From the NCBI GenBank assembly GCA_949152475.1, contig OX424556.1, forward strand, positions 12,706,664 to 12,770,663: a stretch of 64,000 nucleotides of DNA, given 5' to 3'. Both the position numbers and the translations under genes were made by a program. This stretch comes from Terebella lapidaria. Its lineage: Eukaryota; Annelida; Polychaeta; Terebellida; Terebellidae. The notes beneath the pieces were generated by a model. It did no database searches, had not been told where the DNA came from, and was given only the letters and a program-made list of their open reading frames with translations. This document shows, in pieces, positions 13,296 to 26,990 of the stretch (position 1 is the first letter of the stretch; the number at the start of each line of letters is the position of its first letter).

Positions 13296-13796
13296 CCTGC
13301 TCATGTCTACTGTTATTCAATGTGATACATGACAAATTTTGTTGTCGCAAATTTGAAGGCTGTAAAAATGCATTGTTTGCCATCTATATATTGTCATGTA
13401 ACCAAATGTCTGAAGAACCCAATCCTGGAAATACTTCCCAAACTTTTCTGTTGTAATTTTGCCATAATCCAATGTGTGTCCATATTCTGTGTAGTTATGG
13501 TTCAGAAGGTTGCCTGACCATTAGTCTTCAGGACAACAACGATCGCTGAAAGCTCACATTGATTATACAAACAATCGAATTAGTCCATGATTTCCACCCA
13601 GAAATAGGGTACGAAGTTGCCGAGCACGTTGGCTAATGTGCAATATCATTCAGATATACACACATAATGTTATGCAACATGCCTCTAGTCATCTAGACTT
13701 GTGTGATGATAAATATCACCCGCATCAAATCGCATTACATTTATTTATTTCCAAAGCCTAATAAAAAATGTATCATGTCTGTATTACCCTGATGTA

Positions 13797-14440
13797 GAAT
13801 GTATTATTACTGAACTACGTCGATATTCAATTAATATAAAAATATATATTTTTTCCTATTTGATATACAAAGTCCATTTAGTCTTATACCAACAAAGCCT
13901 GCGGCGCCAATGTGTAGTAGGTGACCAATACAGACATATAATTATCTACTTTCCAAAATCCAATTACATTAGGAATAAAACATTCGACAAACCACTCCAG
14001 ATATGGCGTCAAAAGTCATATCTGGGATACAAGTATGTATCTGTGGTCATATAGTGGTTTGTTTAACGGATTGCAACATATTTTTATTCATAGTAGAGCA
14101 CACAAGGCAAAAAATGTAGATGTATTATTACTGAACTACGTCGATATTCAATTAATATAAAAATATATATTTTTTCCTATTTGATATACAAAGTCCATTT
14201 AGTCTTATACCAACAAAGCCTGCGGCGCCAATGTGTAGTAGGTGACCAATACAGACATATAATTATCTACTTTCCAAAATCCAATTTACATTAGGAATAA
14301 AACATTCGACAAACCACTCCAGATATGGCGTCAAAAGTCATATCTGGGATACAAGTATGTATCTGTGGTCATATAGTGGTTTGTTTAACGGATTGCAACA
14401 TATTTTTATTCATAGTAGAGCACACAAGGCAAAAAAAATG
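13797..14440. repeat. About 321-bp near-identical tandem duplication
   Basis: The segment beginning 'GTATTATTACTGAACTACG' at 13801 recurs at 14122, and the copies run almost identically to 14118 and 14440. The differences I see are a one-base indel in 'CCAATTACATT' and a different A-tract length. It contains the 'CTTATACCAACAAAGCCTG' block that is also found near 29535 and 36300. Confidence 0.85.
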
Positions 14441-15227
14441 TTTACCACTTTTAAAAGAAACCATGTCAGATTTTTGTCAAAGAAAATAGCATAATAAACG
14501 TGTATATGTCATATAAACATAAGTTCATGTTTGACGTGCATGTGTTGATGATGCCATGATACATCTGATCTGATCTGAAAACAAAAATAGCTTGTGATCC
14601 ACAGAAGGCCAGGCATCAAAGGGAAATGGATGTGTCCTTCTGCGATCTGACTTCAAGGGTAACTATCAGAGCAAATAAACGGGGCGTAATTTCCACAATG
14701 ATAACAAGCCCACACTAATTATTCATGACTCATTCTCAATATTGATGAAGAGTAGGAAGCTCTCGCCAGCAGAGACATACTCATTCAATGTGTTAGATAT
14801 AAGTTGTTTTATTTAAGTGTGCCTCGTGGAGAATGTGCAATCGAACATTTTACAGGGATCTCATCAATATGACTCACTAACTTGCGTTACCCATTATAAC
14901 ACTTTCTGGACATTTTCATTGTGTTAGCAGATCACGATTTGGATGTATGTGTAACTTCATTCATCCTTCAACACTCTTTCTAAAAAAGTATTCGATAAGA
15001 TGAACTGTTCAGTTGCATTGCTGTGTAGGGTGCCCAATCAATTATATTGTCATACAAGTATCAGCACCTGAAAGTGTTTAAAATGACTATGTACTGCTAC
15101 GAATACATTTATGGAATGTGACCGTGTTCCCCAACTTGTTTTGTTTCATTGCAATCAATTGCTCATTACTTGAAATCAAATGTGTAAGTACCATAAATCC
15201 ATAGTACTTTAAGATAAAGTTAGAGTT

Positions 15228-15505
15228 ACACCAGATAGATGTACATTAATAGAAGATAGATGTACATTAATAGAAGATAGATGTACAGTAATAGAAGATA
15301 GATGTACAGTAATAGAAGATAGATGTACAGTAACAGAAGATAGATGTACAATAATAAAGATAAATGTACAGTAATATAGGATAGATATACAGTGATACAA
15401 GATGGATGCACAGTAATAAGGATAGATGTAGAGTACTACATGATAGATCTACAGTTACACAAGATAGATGTAAACACAAGATAAACGTACATTAATAGAA
15501 GATAG
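15228..15505. repeat. 21-bp satellite array, first block
   Basis: About 13 tandem copies of a 21-bp unit of the form GATAGATGTACAGTAATAGA(A), becoming irregular towards the right. Because the period is divisible by three, several strands and frames stay open by chance. Low-complexity leucine/tyrosine-rich readings here are not genes. Confidence 0.88.
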
Positions 15506-15777
15506 TAGCCTTTTGGCTTGTGATTAGGTACTTATGTACTTGTCATATATCTATTCCATGGGGTTTGTTTCGAATTTCTAAATTATTTTCATAGGTTGTT
15601 GGGTAGTTGTATACTAATTCCATCAGGTGTACAGTAGAAACAACTACACTCACCACACTGTCTGCCCCTGATGACGCCAGTGTGTCTTTTGTTAAAGTAT
15701 TTGTTCTTTTACGTTTGTTATTGGAATCATCAAAATTGGGCTGTATTGGTGATAATGGATTGATTCTTACATGCTAC

Positions 15778-16290
15778 TACAGGATAGATATATAGTAATA
15801 CAAGATAGATGCACAGTAATAGAAGATAGATGCACAGTAATACAAGATAGATCTATAGTAATACAAGATAAAGGTAAAGTGATAGAAGATAGATGCACAG
15901 TAATACAAGATAAATGTACAGTAATAGAAGATAGATGCACAGTAATACAAGATAGATCTATAGTAATACAAGATAAATGTAAAGTGATAGAAGATAGATG
16001 CACAGTAATACAAGATAAATGTACAGTAATAGAAGATAGATGCACAGTAATACAAGATAGATCTATAGTAATACAAGATAAAGGTAAAGTGATAGAAGAT
16101 AGATGCACAGTAATACAAGATAAATGTACAGTAATAGAAGATAGATGCAGAGTAATACAAGATAGATCTATAGTAATACAAGATAAATGTACAGTAATTC
16201 AAAAGATATATAGATATATTTATTGAATATAGATGATAAATAGATATACAGTCTCACAAGACAGATGTACAGTAATACAAGATAGATGTA
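15778..16290. repeat. 21-bp satellite array with 105-bp higher-order repeat
   Basis: This is the same 21-bp family as the block at 15228, here arranged as a five-unit higher-order repeat. The marker ATCTATAG recurs at 15851, 15956, 16061 and 16166, exactly 105 bp apart. The two blocks are separated by about 270 bp of dispersed-repeat sequence. Open reading frames across it are artefacts of the 3n period. Confidence 0.88.
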
Positions 16291-19200
16291 TGATGATCCT
16301 TATAAGATATGATGATAATTGTGTCTGATGAAATATCAGATTGGTCTATTATTGGTCTACAGTTCATCAACGGAAGTTTCATGATGTGTTGTACATTGTG
16401 TGATGAATATTTCCACTTAACTGCAACTGTATATGACACGTTTGATCAAGTGTTTGTTATGTCTGCAATGTCAGTCTATGTGATGTTCCAGTGAATGTGA
16501 TCTGCAAATGATACTGATATTTTCAATGAGCATGGTGATGATGTGTAAACTCCTATATTGAATTGCAGTAGTAACTTTAGTAACTTTTGCACTATCAGAT
16601 AATTTCCTACTCCAGTTCGAGGGCCAGAATAGGGCCCCAACCTTAAAAAAGAGAACTTTCTGCCAATTTTACTAAAACAGTTCCCAAATCAAACAAATGT
16701 CATCACACCCACCACAGAGAGGGTTTTTGTTACAAACGACAGGACACAGACTTGCAAGGAGCTTAAGCACTTAATTGGTGGTACAAACCAGCCAGGAATG
16801 TAGATTAATAATACCAGCACGCGTTCCACAGATGCAGAAAAAAATCACGTGACCAGCAGTTGAATAGTTAGTTGGTAGGAAAGTTCATGAGAGCCATTAT
16901 TTGTGCTCTCTCTAAATGGATTTTTAGACAAACGTGAATCTCCTTCAGATGACAAAGATGAAATTCAACTACCACCTATAGAATCTAGAGCATACACCCA
17001 AAATAGCAATAATGTCCTCGCAGGTCAACGCCGGATTATTCTAAGTCAGGAATTTCATTTCGATTATAAGATGTAAATGATTAGCACCCGAGTTGCAGGC
17101 ATTGATGATTTATATAGGATGTACATTCAGTAATATGATGTCCCTTGTATGTATGGGACAGCACACACATATAAAACTTATCAATTTATTCCACTGCTAT
17201 CATTCATGTTTATTCATTATTAGTCTTTTATGTAACATTCTTTGTTTCGGCGTAAAATTATTATTTTCAAAAATGTATCAGACATACGGTATTCATAATC
17301 AAACATGTGAATGCACATGACTTGAGGAGCATGATGTGGATCTAACAGCATTATTTATTCTATAAGAATGATGTCACAATATGAGAGGAAAGTGGAAAAC
17401 CAACAGTATACAAAATAATACTAACAAGGATTTACATGTATTTTAAAAACCCCTTACTTTCATCATTTGGGCTGGCATTTGGTAAAACTTGAAAGTGATA
17501 ATTGATGCACCCCGAGTAGGCAGTGTGTGTGAACATTTCTTGAAAAGATTCCGTTGACAGTGCTCAGTGATGTGACAACCAGGACCATGAATTATTTGAC
17601 ATTTTTGCCGCAATGTGATGCCATGAGGCTGATGCACTGGCACGTAGATATCTTATGTGGCTGAAAGCTTCCTGTAATACAATCAATCCTCCCCCTCTCC
17701 TCTCAACGCTACATGCAACTAGTCATTTATCCTGCATGGGCTTGAATTGTCGCCCAGTTAATCCGCACCCTTTGTTAATATAAAAACACTTTCTATCCAT
17801 AATAACTGCAAGTTTATTGTTATTGGCTGACTGATTTCTCCAGATGTTTTACTCAACAATCCGCAGACTTCTCATTGATCTGGTTACAAATTTAGCAGCA
17901 ATATATCCAAGTGTTATCCTGCTACCTTGCTAGAATCAATAGCGATCAAATGTGAAGAGATAAAATATCCTGACCTCCAGTGAACCTGTCAGTGTCAGTG
18001 TGTAATGTTGTATATGGTTTTAAGTGGTCTATACTCATGGTAACCATTGTAATCAAGCCATGCCAAGTATAAACAAGTCACAAATGCACCATTATTCTGG
18101 TACACGATGTACAAGTATGAGTAATGACCACTGTATTTACGTTTTGTAACATCAATATCATGTTACAATCTGTTAGTGTCCTGCATATTATGAATTTAGT
18201 CTTGGACTTCTTTTGTTGTGACAGCTGAATGGTTATGATGGTAACCGTGTATACCGTGTATTGGGCTGTTTTGTGGTATGTTTTGACTGTTACAGTACAG
18301 TGATCATGTAGTGGTAGTTCTGGTTGAAAACGTTCTTTTGCCTGATCTGCATTGACAAATCACCCTTCCTTCGGTGAACGGATCATAGTGTTTTTGTTAA
18401 AAAGAATGAAAAAAATAACCATTATTGCTCGAAAACAATGTTTTTGATCAGCAGATTATGTCAAGTGCTGCTCTGCTCAGCACATATTGGTGATGAAGTT
18501 CTCGGTCAGCAGTGTCCTGAGATTGGACCAATACCTCTGCAAAAGTGTTGGAATTTTGAAGGCATCATTATTTAATGTTATGACACTGTATATAGCATAT
18601 TTGTTTGCTGAATTTGAACATTTTAATTGAATAAACTTCTTGTAAAGATGCGGCTTTGCAAAATGTGGAAGAGTTTGAACTTGGTAGCAGCAATAATTCT
18701 AGGGATGCATAGTGTATATACTGCTAACGACGAAAAAGTTTCGTGGTCAACCTCTGTCACTACCTGAAGCTATTGTGTCACATGGTCATAGCCACGAGCA
18801 ATATCAGTCTCGGGTGTAAGACTCGTAAGACGCGAGGGGTAGCATGATAGAGCGTTGTCATCCGGTGCCCATAATGCCAATGGTAGTGCTTCCCAGGTCA
18901 CTGCCCTCATACTATAAGCGTTAGTAATCGTCATAATCTAACGACAGATAATAGCACGTAGTATTGTCTCCTGAAATACCAACTTTTCTATTGGGATATC
19001 GACATAATCCAATTTGTGTCCATATTATGTGAAGCTTTGGTTCATAAGGTTGCATGACCTTTGGTCTTGACTACAACGATGATTGCTGATAGCTCACGCT
19101 TGATTCAGGAATAATCATATTCAGTCCATGATTCCCACCCAGAATGTGTTCGAATATTGTCGTGGCTCAATTGGCTTTTATTAAATTTCGGCATGATTTG

Positions 19201-20815
19201 ACGAGGGAATAATGTGGAATGTTTGAACAGGACAGAAGTCGTCCTGTAGTTGATGGCATTACATTGTGTTGGTTATAGCTATGCAGAGCACGTTGGCCAA
19301 TGTGCAATATCATTTAGATATACGCTCGTGATATTATACCACATGGCGACATTTTGGTCGCCTCGTCTGGGCTTGTGTGATGATTGAAATCATTTTCATC
19401 ACACTGATGCATCATATTTCTTTTCCAAAGTAAAATTTTAGCATGTCTTTTTACCATGTCTGAAAAAAACCTGAAGTAGCCCTTAGTTATAGTAGGCTAC
19501 TCTGATAATCAATGAACATAACAAAACATGTCTAATTAGAACACACAAGTGCTAATTCGGCTGATACCAAGAAGGCTTACGGCGCCAAATTTTTGAAGAA
19601 GAGCCCATGAAAATCACTAAATAACCCTAAATATGTACTGATATTCGCAGAGACAGACTTGGGTTTTTGGGGGTTCCTATGTCCACACAGTAGGCTTTGA
19701 GCCTGTGATTGGGTACTTAAGTACTTATCGTACACCTCTTTTGTGGGGTTGTTTTGGATTAAAAATTGCTAACCGGACAGCTGTATGCTAATTCAATCAG
19801 GCATTCAGTAGAAACAAATACTTAGCACTGTCAGCCCATAATGACGCCTATCTGTCTTTTGACAAATTTTTGGTTGGGTTGTGTTTCCATTCTAAAATGT
19901 GATGTTCTGGATTTCTTATTGGCAGTATCAAAATCTTGAATGTTCTCGCTAATGTGTTGATATATACACTCTCAACAATGGAGTTTTCCGTCAATAAGTT
20001 TATCACTAATTTTGATCGGATGTTGGAGAGTAAGTCATTGTATGTCACCTATGTGTAACAGAATACACATATGTTTAGCTCATAGCATTCCACGCAAGCT
20101 TTAGGCCTCTTTATCAGAGATATACACTCGGATATCCATTATTTGATGCATGTATGATAGCTCAACATGAGCAACAGATGATGATGACCCTTGGTATTAT
20201 GATAGTCGTGTCTTTGATAGATTATCTCTGCTTTATGTGGTATTCAACAAGTTACATTCACATATCTACTGTGTAGCAATGAAAGTTTATGTTAATAGTA
20301 AATTTTTAGATAAATATGTCTATTTAACTGCAACTATATATAACTGTGTAAAACGTCTGTATATTTTCTGTCTGAAATTGTCAGTTTCTTTTATGTTAAA
20401 ACGAATGTGAATTGTAAACGCTACTGATAATTTATCATGTGATATTCATGATCATGTTCGTGACGTATACATGGTTGTCAATCTTATAGTGAGTTGCATT
20501 AGTAAATATTGAAATTTTGCACCACCAGTATTTTTCTACAAGTCGATGACCTGAATAAAGCACCACCCTCAACCCCAAATAAGGACAATTTTCACCAATT
20601 TTACTAAAAAAAATTCCCAGACTGAATAACTGCCCTCCTCATCTTGTCCACCACAGGAAATGGGTTTTGTTACAAGGGACAAAAGAGAGGTTTACATAGA
20701 GCTGGATATGCATGACTTGTGGTACAGACCAACTGGGAATGCAGATAAATTTGCAATATTACCAGCAAGAGTCCGACAGAGAACGACATTTGGTTAATAG
20801 CAAAATTTTCCTCAA

Positions 20816-22954
20816 AATTTGCATAAAATATCTGCCTAACAAAAAGTATTCGTACTCTTAGATTCATTTTTACACAAATTCGAGTGTGATTTTTGTTTTC
20901 AATGGACAATGATGAAATTAAATTGCCGCCTATAAATTCCGGACATAATACCCAATTTATAACAATAATGTCCTGGTAGATCAAAGCCGAATTTATCCTA
21001 AGTGATAAATATTTCATTTTGATTCAACTAGTGAATGAGATGCCACCGATCTCCAGGCATGGAAGCTTTACACAGAATGTAGATTAAGTATGATTGTGAT
21101 AGGATGTGATGTCAGTTTATATGTATAGGACTGCACGTACATTTACTGCATTATTGTCTTTCATTGTGTTAATTGACAGGGGTATTTATGTATTGGAATC
21201 CTTTCATACCGGAATTAAAAAAAGCATTAGACGTGTTTAAGTCAAATTGGTTGTCAAAATCGAGCATCTATTTTATGATCGTGATGGTGGATGTCACAAT
21301 CTTTTTTTTCCCAATCATTCTCCTAAACCAACAGTCTAGGGCATATCAGCAGAACTGTTTTATATTACTTTAAAAATCAATTTCTGTCACTATCTGGGCT
21401 GGCTGTAAAAATCGAGTGATAATTGATTTAGCCCGAGCACGCAGTGTGTGTGCGTGAATATTTCTTGAAAAAATTCAGATGACAGCTCAGTGCTGTGACA
21501 GCCATAGCATGAATTATTTGACATGTTTACGGTTATGCTGTGCCATGACACTGATGCAGTAGCACATAGGTGTTCTTGTGTGGCTGAAAGCTGCCTGTAA
21601 TAGGTACAACCAACAACCAGCTATTTGTCCTGGATGGACTTGAATTGTTGCCAGGTTAATTCGCACCCTTGGTTAACATAGAAACACATTCTCCTCATCA
21701 TAACGGCAAGTTTATTCTTATCAGCCGACTTCTTTCATTGTATGTTTCACTCAACAATCCCCGGACTTCTCGTTGATCTGGTTACAAATTTAGCAGCAAT
21801 ATATCGAAGCGTTTTCGTGTTAACCTAGCCAGAATCAATAGTGCCCGATTGTAAAGAGATAAAATTCCCAGTCTCCAGTTAACCTTTGTCACTGTGTAAT
21901 GTTGTATATGGCCTTAGGTGGTTTATACACCCTGGATCCATTGTAATCAAGCCATAATAGGAATAAATCCATGAAAAATTCACCATTATCGCTCACACAT
22001 GATGTATTAATTTGTGTATGACCACTGTATTTACGCTTTGTAATATCAATAACATGTTACAATCTTGCAGTGGTCCAAATATTATGAATTTAGTCTTGGA
22101 CTTCTTTTGTTGTGAGGGCTGAATGATTATGATGATAACTGTGAATACTATGCGGCTATATTTGTGGTATGTTTTGACTCACAGTAGACTGATTCTGTTG
22201 AAGTAGTTCTGATCGATTGAAGACGTTCATCCGCATGATCTGCATTGACAAATCACCTGCATTATGTGAGCAGATCGTCATGTTTATTGTTGAAGACGAA
22301 TGAATAAATTAACTATTTTTGCTCAAATATTGTTATTGATAAGTGTGTTGCGTCATGCTCTGCACTACAAATGTGTGTGTGTCTCCGATCTCGGTCAGCA
22401 ATTATCAGAGTTTCGGCATGGAATATCCTTATGGTTTTCTTGATTTTTAGCTGACTGGCTAAAATTGTAGATGACGCATGCACTAGGTAAATGTAATCAA
22501 GCCGCGCCAGAAATAAATCCCTGAAAACATGCATCATTGTTCTCGTACACGCATTTAACATCATATGTATTTATGAGCGTGATGTCAGAATTTGTTATGA
22601 CAATCAATTTGTGAACAATCGTAACACAAAATCATCACGTTATTCTTAATACAAGCAGTTACAATTCACAGCATAGATATATATTCTATATATCTATAGT
22701 CCAATATGAGAGGTCTGTACATGTACATGTGATTATATTTACTCTCAATCATTGAGAAATCAATATTAGCATATTAGAGAATATTAGCATTAACAGTTAT
22801 TATGAACTTAAGCAAACCCGTTCCCATCGGCTGTTATTGTGATTGGTTTTTGAAGTTGGTTCGAAATTGATTTATCCCAAGCAGACATCCGATGTGAATA
22901 TTTCTTGACATGTTTCATTTGACAGAGCTCAGGGCTATGACAGAAGGCGGTGTG
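20816..22954. repeat. 2139-bp tandem duplication, copy 1
   Basis: Every stretch I compared with 22955-25093 is identical. The junction shows only a 4-bp microhomology (AATT at 22955-22958 and 25094-25097), with flanking sequence diverging immediately on both sides. This is much younger than the surrounding unit copies, or is an assembly duplication. The open frames that recur at +2139 in both copies are short and unsupported. Confidence 0.92.
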
Positions 22955-25093
22955 AATTTGCATAAAATATCTGCCTAACAAAAAGTATTCGTACTCTTAG
23001 ATTCATTTTTACACAAATTCGAGTGTGATTTTTGTTTTCAATGGACAATGATGAAATTAAATTGCCGCCTATAAATTCCGGACATAATACCCAATTTATA
23101 ACAATAATGTCCTGGTAGATCAAAGCCGAATTTATCCTAAGTGATAAATATTTCATTTTGATTCAACTAGTGAATGAGATGCCACCGATCTCCAGGCATG
23201 GAAGCTTTACACAGAATGTAGATTAAGTATGATTGTGATAGGATGTGATGTCAGTTTATATGTATAGGACTGCACGTACATTTACTGCATTATTGTCTTT
23301 CATTGTGTTAATTGACAGGGGTATTTATGTATTGGAATCCTTTCATACCGGAATTAAAAAAAGCATTAGACGTGTTTAAGTCAAATTGGTTGTCAAAATC
23401 GAGCATCTATTTTATGATCGTGATGGTGGATGTCACAATCTTTTTTTTCCCAATCATTCTCCTAAACCAACAGTCTAGGGCATATCAGCAGAACTGTTTT
23501 ATATTACTTTAAAAATCAATTTCTGTCACTATCTGGGCTGGCTGTAAAAATCGAGTGATAATTGATTTAGCCCGAGCACGCAGTGTGTGTGCGTGAATAT
23601 TTCTTGAAAAAATTCAGATGACAGCTCAGTGCTGTGACAGCCATAGCATGAATTATTTGACATGTTTACGGTTATGCTGTGCCATGACACTGATGCAGTA
23701 GCACATAGGTGTTCTTGTGTGGCTGAAAGCTGCCTGTAATAGGTACAACCAACAACCAGCTATTTGTCCTGGATGGACTTGAATTGTTGCCAGGTTAATT
23801 CGCACCCTTGGTTAACATAGAAACACATTCTCCTCATCATAACGGCAAGTTTATTCTTATCAGCCGACTTCTTTCATTGTATGTTTCACTCAACAATCCC
23901 CGGACTTCTCGTTGATCTGGTTACAAATTTAGCAGCAATATATCGAAGCGTTTTCGTGTTAACCTAGCCAGAATCAATAGTGCCCGATTGTAAAGAGATA
24001 AAATTCCCAGTCTCCAGTTAACCTTTGTCACTGTGTAATGTTGTATATGGCCTTAGGTGGTTTATACACCCTGGATCCATTGTAATCAAGCCATAATAGG
24101 AATAAATCCATGAAAAATTCACCATTATCGCTCACACATGATGTATTAATTTGTGTATGACCACTGTATTTACGCTTTGTAATATCAATAACATGTTACA
24201 ATCTTGCAGTGGTCCAAATATTATGAATTTAGTCTTGGACTTCTTTTGTTGTGAGGGCTGAATGATTATGATGATAACTGTGAATACTATGCGGCTATAT
24301 TTGTGGTATGTTTTGACTCACAGTAGACTGATTCTGTTGAAGTAGTTCTGATCGATTGAAGACGTTCATCCGCATGATCTGCATTGACAAATCACCTGCA
24401 TTATGTGAGCAGATCGTCATGTTTATTGTTGAAGACGAATGAATAAATTAACTATTTTTGCTCAAATATTGTTATTGATAAGTGTGTTGCGTCATGCTCT
24501 GCACTACAAATGTGTGTGTGTCTCCGATCTCGGTCAGCAATTATCAGAGTTTCGGCATGGAATATCCTTATGGTTTTCTTGATTTTTAGCTGACTGGCTA
24601 AAATTGTAGATGACGCATGCACTAGGTAAATGTAATCAAGCCGCGCCAGAAATAAATCCCTGAAAACATGCATCATTGTTCTCGTACACGCATTTAACAT
24701 CATATGTATTTATGAGCGTGATGTCAGAATTTGTTATGACAATCAATTTGTGAACAATCGTAACACAAAATCATCACGTTATTCTTAATACAAGCAGTTA
24801 CAATTCACAGCATAGATATATATTCTATATATCTATAGTCCAATATGAGAGGTCTGTACATGTACATGTGATTATATTTACTCTCAATCATTGAGAAATC
24901 AATATTAGCATATTAGAGAATATTAGCATTAACAGTTATTATGAACTTAAGCAAACCCGTTCCCATCGGCTGTTATTGTGATTGGTTTTTGAAGTTGGTT
25001 CGAAATTGATTTATCCCAAGCAGACATCCGATGTGAATATTTCTTGACATGTTTCATTTGACAGAGCTCAGGGCTATGACAGAAGGCGGTGTG
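22955..25093. repeat. 2139-bp tandem duplication, copy 2
   Basis: Second copy of 20816-22954, directly adjacent and in the same orientation. After it, the sequence returns to the expected order of the macro-unit ('TGAATTATTCAACATGTTTG' at 25092), which shows that the duplication happened inside an existing unit. Confidence 0.92.
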
Positions 25094-26370
25094 AATTATT
25101 CAACATGTTTGCAGCAATGCGGTGCCATGAGGCTGATGCAGTGGCAGGTACTAGTAGTTGATCTGTGTGGCTGAAAGCTTCCTGAAATACACCCAACTCC
25201 TTTCTCCCTTCCCATCCCCACCCTCATTTGACCTGGATATGCTTGAATTGTTGCCTGGTTAATTCGCATCCTTGATTGAAATGAAGCACATATGTACATC
25301 ATAACGGCAAGTTTATTGTTATTGGCTGATTGTTTTCTCCGGATGTTTTACTCAATAACCCACACTCCTCATTGATTGTGCGGCGCTAGCCGTACTATAT
25401 CTGTTAGTGTAATTTTGACCCCATGGTACTACTGGTGAGGCGCTTGTCCATGCGTGGACTTATTGCTACCGAATTAAGTCAGCGATGATATTATCCATAT
25501 TTTATGTCACAATCTCAGATTACAACAAAGTTAAGTAGCAAATATTGAACAAAGAAAACATACACCTTGGTCATTTGTGGAAAGTGCAACTAAAACACAT
25601 TTTGGCAAGAATAATGGACGAATCGACAAACAAATGCGAGTAATAATCAATTTTCGCATGGACAAGCTCTGTACCAGTATTGGAGGTATTATGGTATTGT
25701 AAGACCATCTACGAGAATTGTTCTCTGTGAGAGGGAAGTAGAGAGTTATTACAATACGAGTTCGAGTTACAATACGATTCGAGTTCATTGTTTCATATTG
25801 TTATCAAACTAATCAATAGGGTTGTTTAACCAAGAAATGAGTTTCGTGTCTACTTATCCTTGATTTTTATCGTATTCACTCAGCCTCGAGTACTGGTTCT
25901 ACTCTCCTTTGTCCCTGTGGCCGCACACGTAACCTCAAGTTCTGCTGTTGTGATGCTTGTTTGTTAACAGATTTAGCTGCAATATATCCGTGTGTTATCC
26001 TGTTAATATCGCCAGAATCAATAGCTGTCACTGTGTAATGTTGTATTTTAGGTGGCTCATACATATGGTAGCCATTGTAACCGAGTCATGGCAGGAATAA
26101 ATCCATGGAAATTCCCCATTATCCTGAAGCATAAAGTTGAGTGGTGATGACTGTAATTATGTTTTGTGACATTATTATTTCTGGCAGTGTCATGTATATT
26201 AATAATTTAAACGTTGACTTCTCAGCATATGTTGGTGACCAAGTTCTTTTTCAACAATGTCCTGAGATTTGGCAAAATTACCTCTGTAACTGAGAGGGAA
26301 GAAACACATTTTTTTATACTGTTATTTAAAGGTATAAAAAAACGTGGAAGTGGACGTGAAAGCATTTAGC

Positions 26371-26935
26371 GCTATCACGTTCGCACGTGGTAACTTTAAA
26401 ACTTATCACGTTCGCACGTAGAAAGGTTTTAGGCTTTCACGTTCACACGTAGAAAGTCCGAAGCTACCACGTTCACACGTGGAAACATTATATGCTTTCA
26501 CGTTCGCACATAGAAACTTTAAAACCTATCACGTTGGAACGTAGAAAGATGTAGGTTTCCACGTTCACACGTAGAAAGTTTCAAAGCTACCACTTTCACA
26601 CGTGAAAACATTATATCCTTTCACCTTCGCACGTAGAAACTTTAAAACTTATCACGTTCGAACGTAGAAAGATGTAGGTTTCCACGTTCACACGTAAAAA
26701 GTTTCAGAGCTACCACGTTCACACGTGAAAGCATTTGATGCTACTACATCCAAATCTTTGAACGTGCGAACGTGGTAGCTCCTGAAGTTTCCATGGGCGA
26801 ACGTGGAAGCGTTAATTGCTTCCACGTGTGAACGTGACAACTTCCGACTTTCCACGTGTGAACGCAATAGCCTTAACTGTTTCCATGTGCGAACGTGATA
26901 GTGTTAAATGCTTCCACGTTCGAACGTGCTAGCTT
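26371..26935. repeat. 31-bp phased ACGT repeat array with a polarity switch
   Basis: Twelve forward units contain CACGTTCRCACGT-type cores starting at 26376, 26407, 26438, 26468, 26499, 26530, 26560, 26591, 26622, 26653, 26683 and 26714, that is every 30-31 bp. After about 26745 the polarity flips to GAACGTG-type cores at about 26768, 26799, 26829, 26860, 26891 and 26922. Linkers follow a four-unit, about 123-bp, higher-order pattern. Several cores are perfect CACGTG. No coding potential. Confidence 0.9.
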
Positions 26936-26990
26936 TTTGCTGGATAAAACATAGAAAATTTTTACGCGCATGTCACCTATGGGCTTCCGT

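Larger units (their letters stand above)
11011..18620. repeat. Macro-tandem unit 2 (noncoding, about 7.6 kb)
   Basis: This is the second diverged copy of the long unit, with the same opening block near 11035 and the same closing blocks near 17465-18600 (for example 'CAGCAATATATCCAAGTGTT' near 17896). It carries its own local arrays, listed separately: about 125-bp repeats at 11600-12290, a 128-bp duplication at 13044, a 322-bp duplication at 13797 and 21-bp satellites at 15228-16290. No gene with supportable coding features is seen. Confidence 0.68.
18621..26990. repeat. Macro-tandem unit 3 (noncoding, rearranged)
   Basis: This is the third diverged copy. It opens near 18630 with the same word series, followed by the 'AATCCAATTTGTGTCCAT' block near 19005, the 'GAAATGGGTTTTGTTACAAG' block near 20655 and the closing blocks. 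It is shorter than units 1 and 2 in its first half and is lengthened by a 2139-bp tandem duplication (20816-25093). It ends in the ACGT array at 26371-26935. No gene is supportable. Confidence 0.65.

Noticed and set aside
15771-16226. Repetitive frames of 113-151 codons on both strands over the 21-bp satellite
   Set aside because: The period is 3n, so several frames are open at once on both strands, which is typical of satellite DNA and not of a gene.
21173-21373. 66-codon frame that is repeated identically at 23312-23512, and other frames duplicated by +2139
   Set aside because: The repetition only reflects the 2139-bp duplication. There is no recognisable domain and the counterparts in the older unit copies are not open.
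22850-22880. Possible tRNA or SINE B-box (GGTTCGAAATT)
   Set aside because: No matching A-box, cloverleaf or flanking target duplication. The word belongs to the macro-unit copies.
26371-26935. CRISPR-like appearance of regularly spaced repeats (also 43621-44580)
   Set aside because: Spacers are themselves repeats, there are no Cas genes, and the window is animal DNA with spliced genes.
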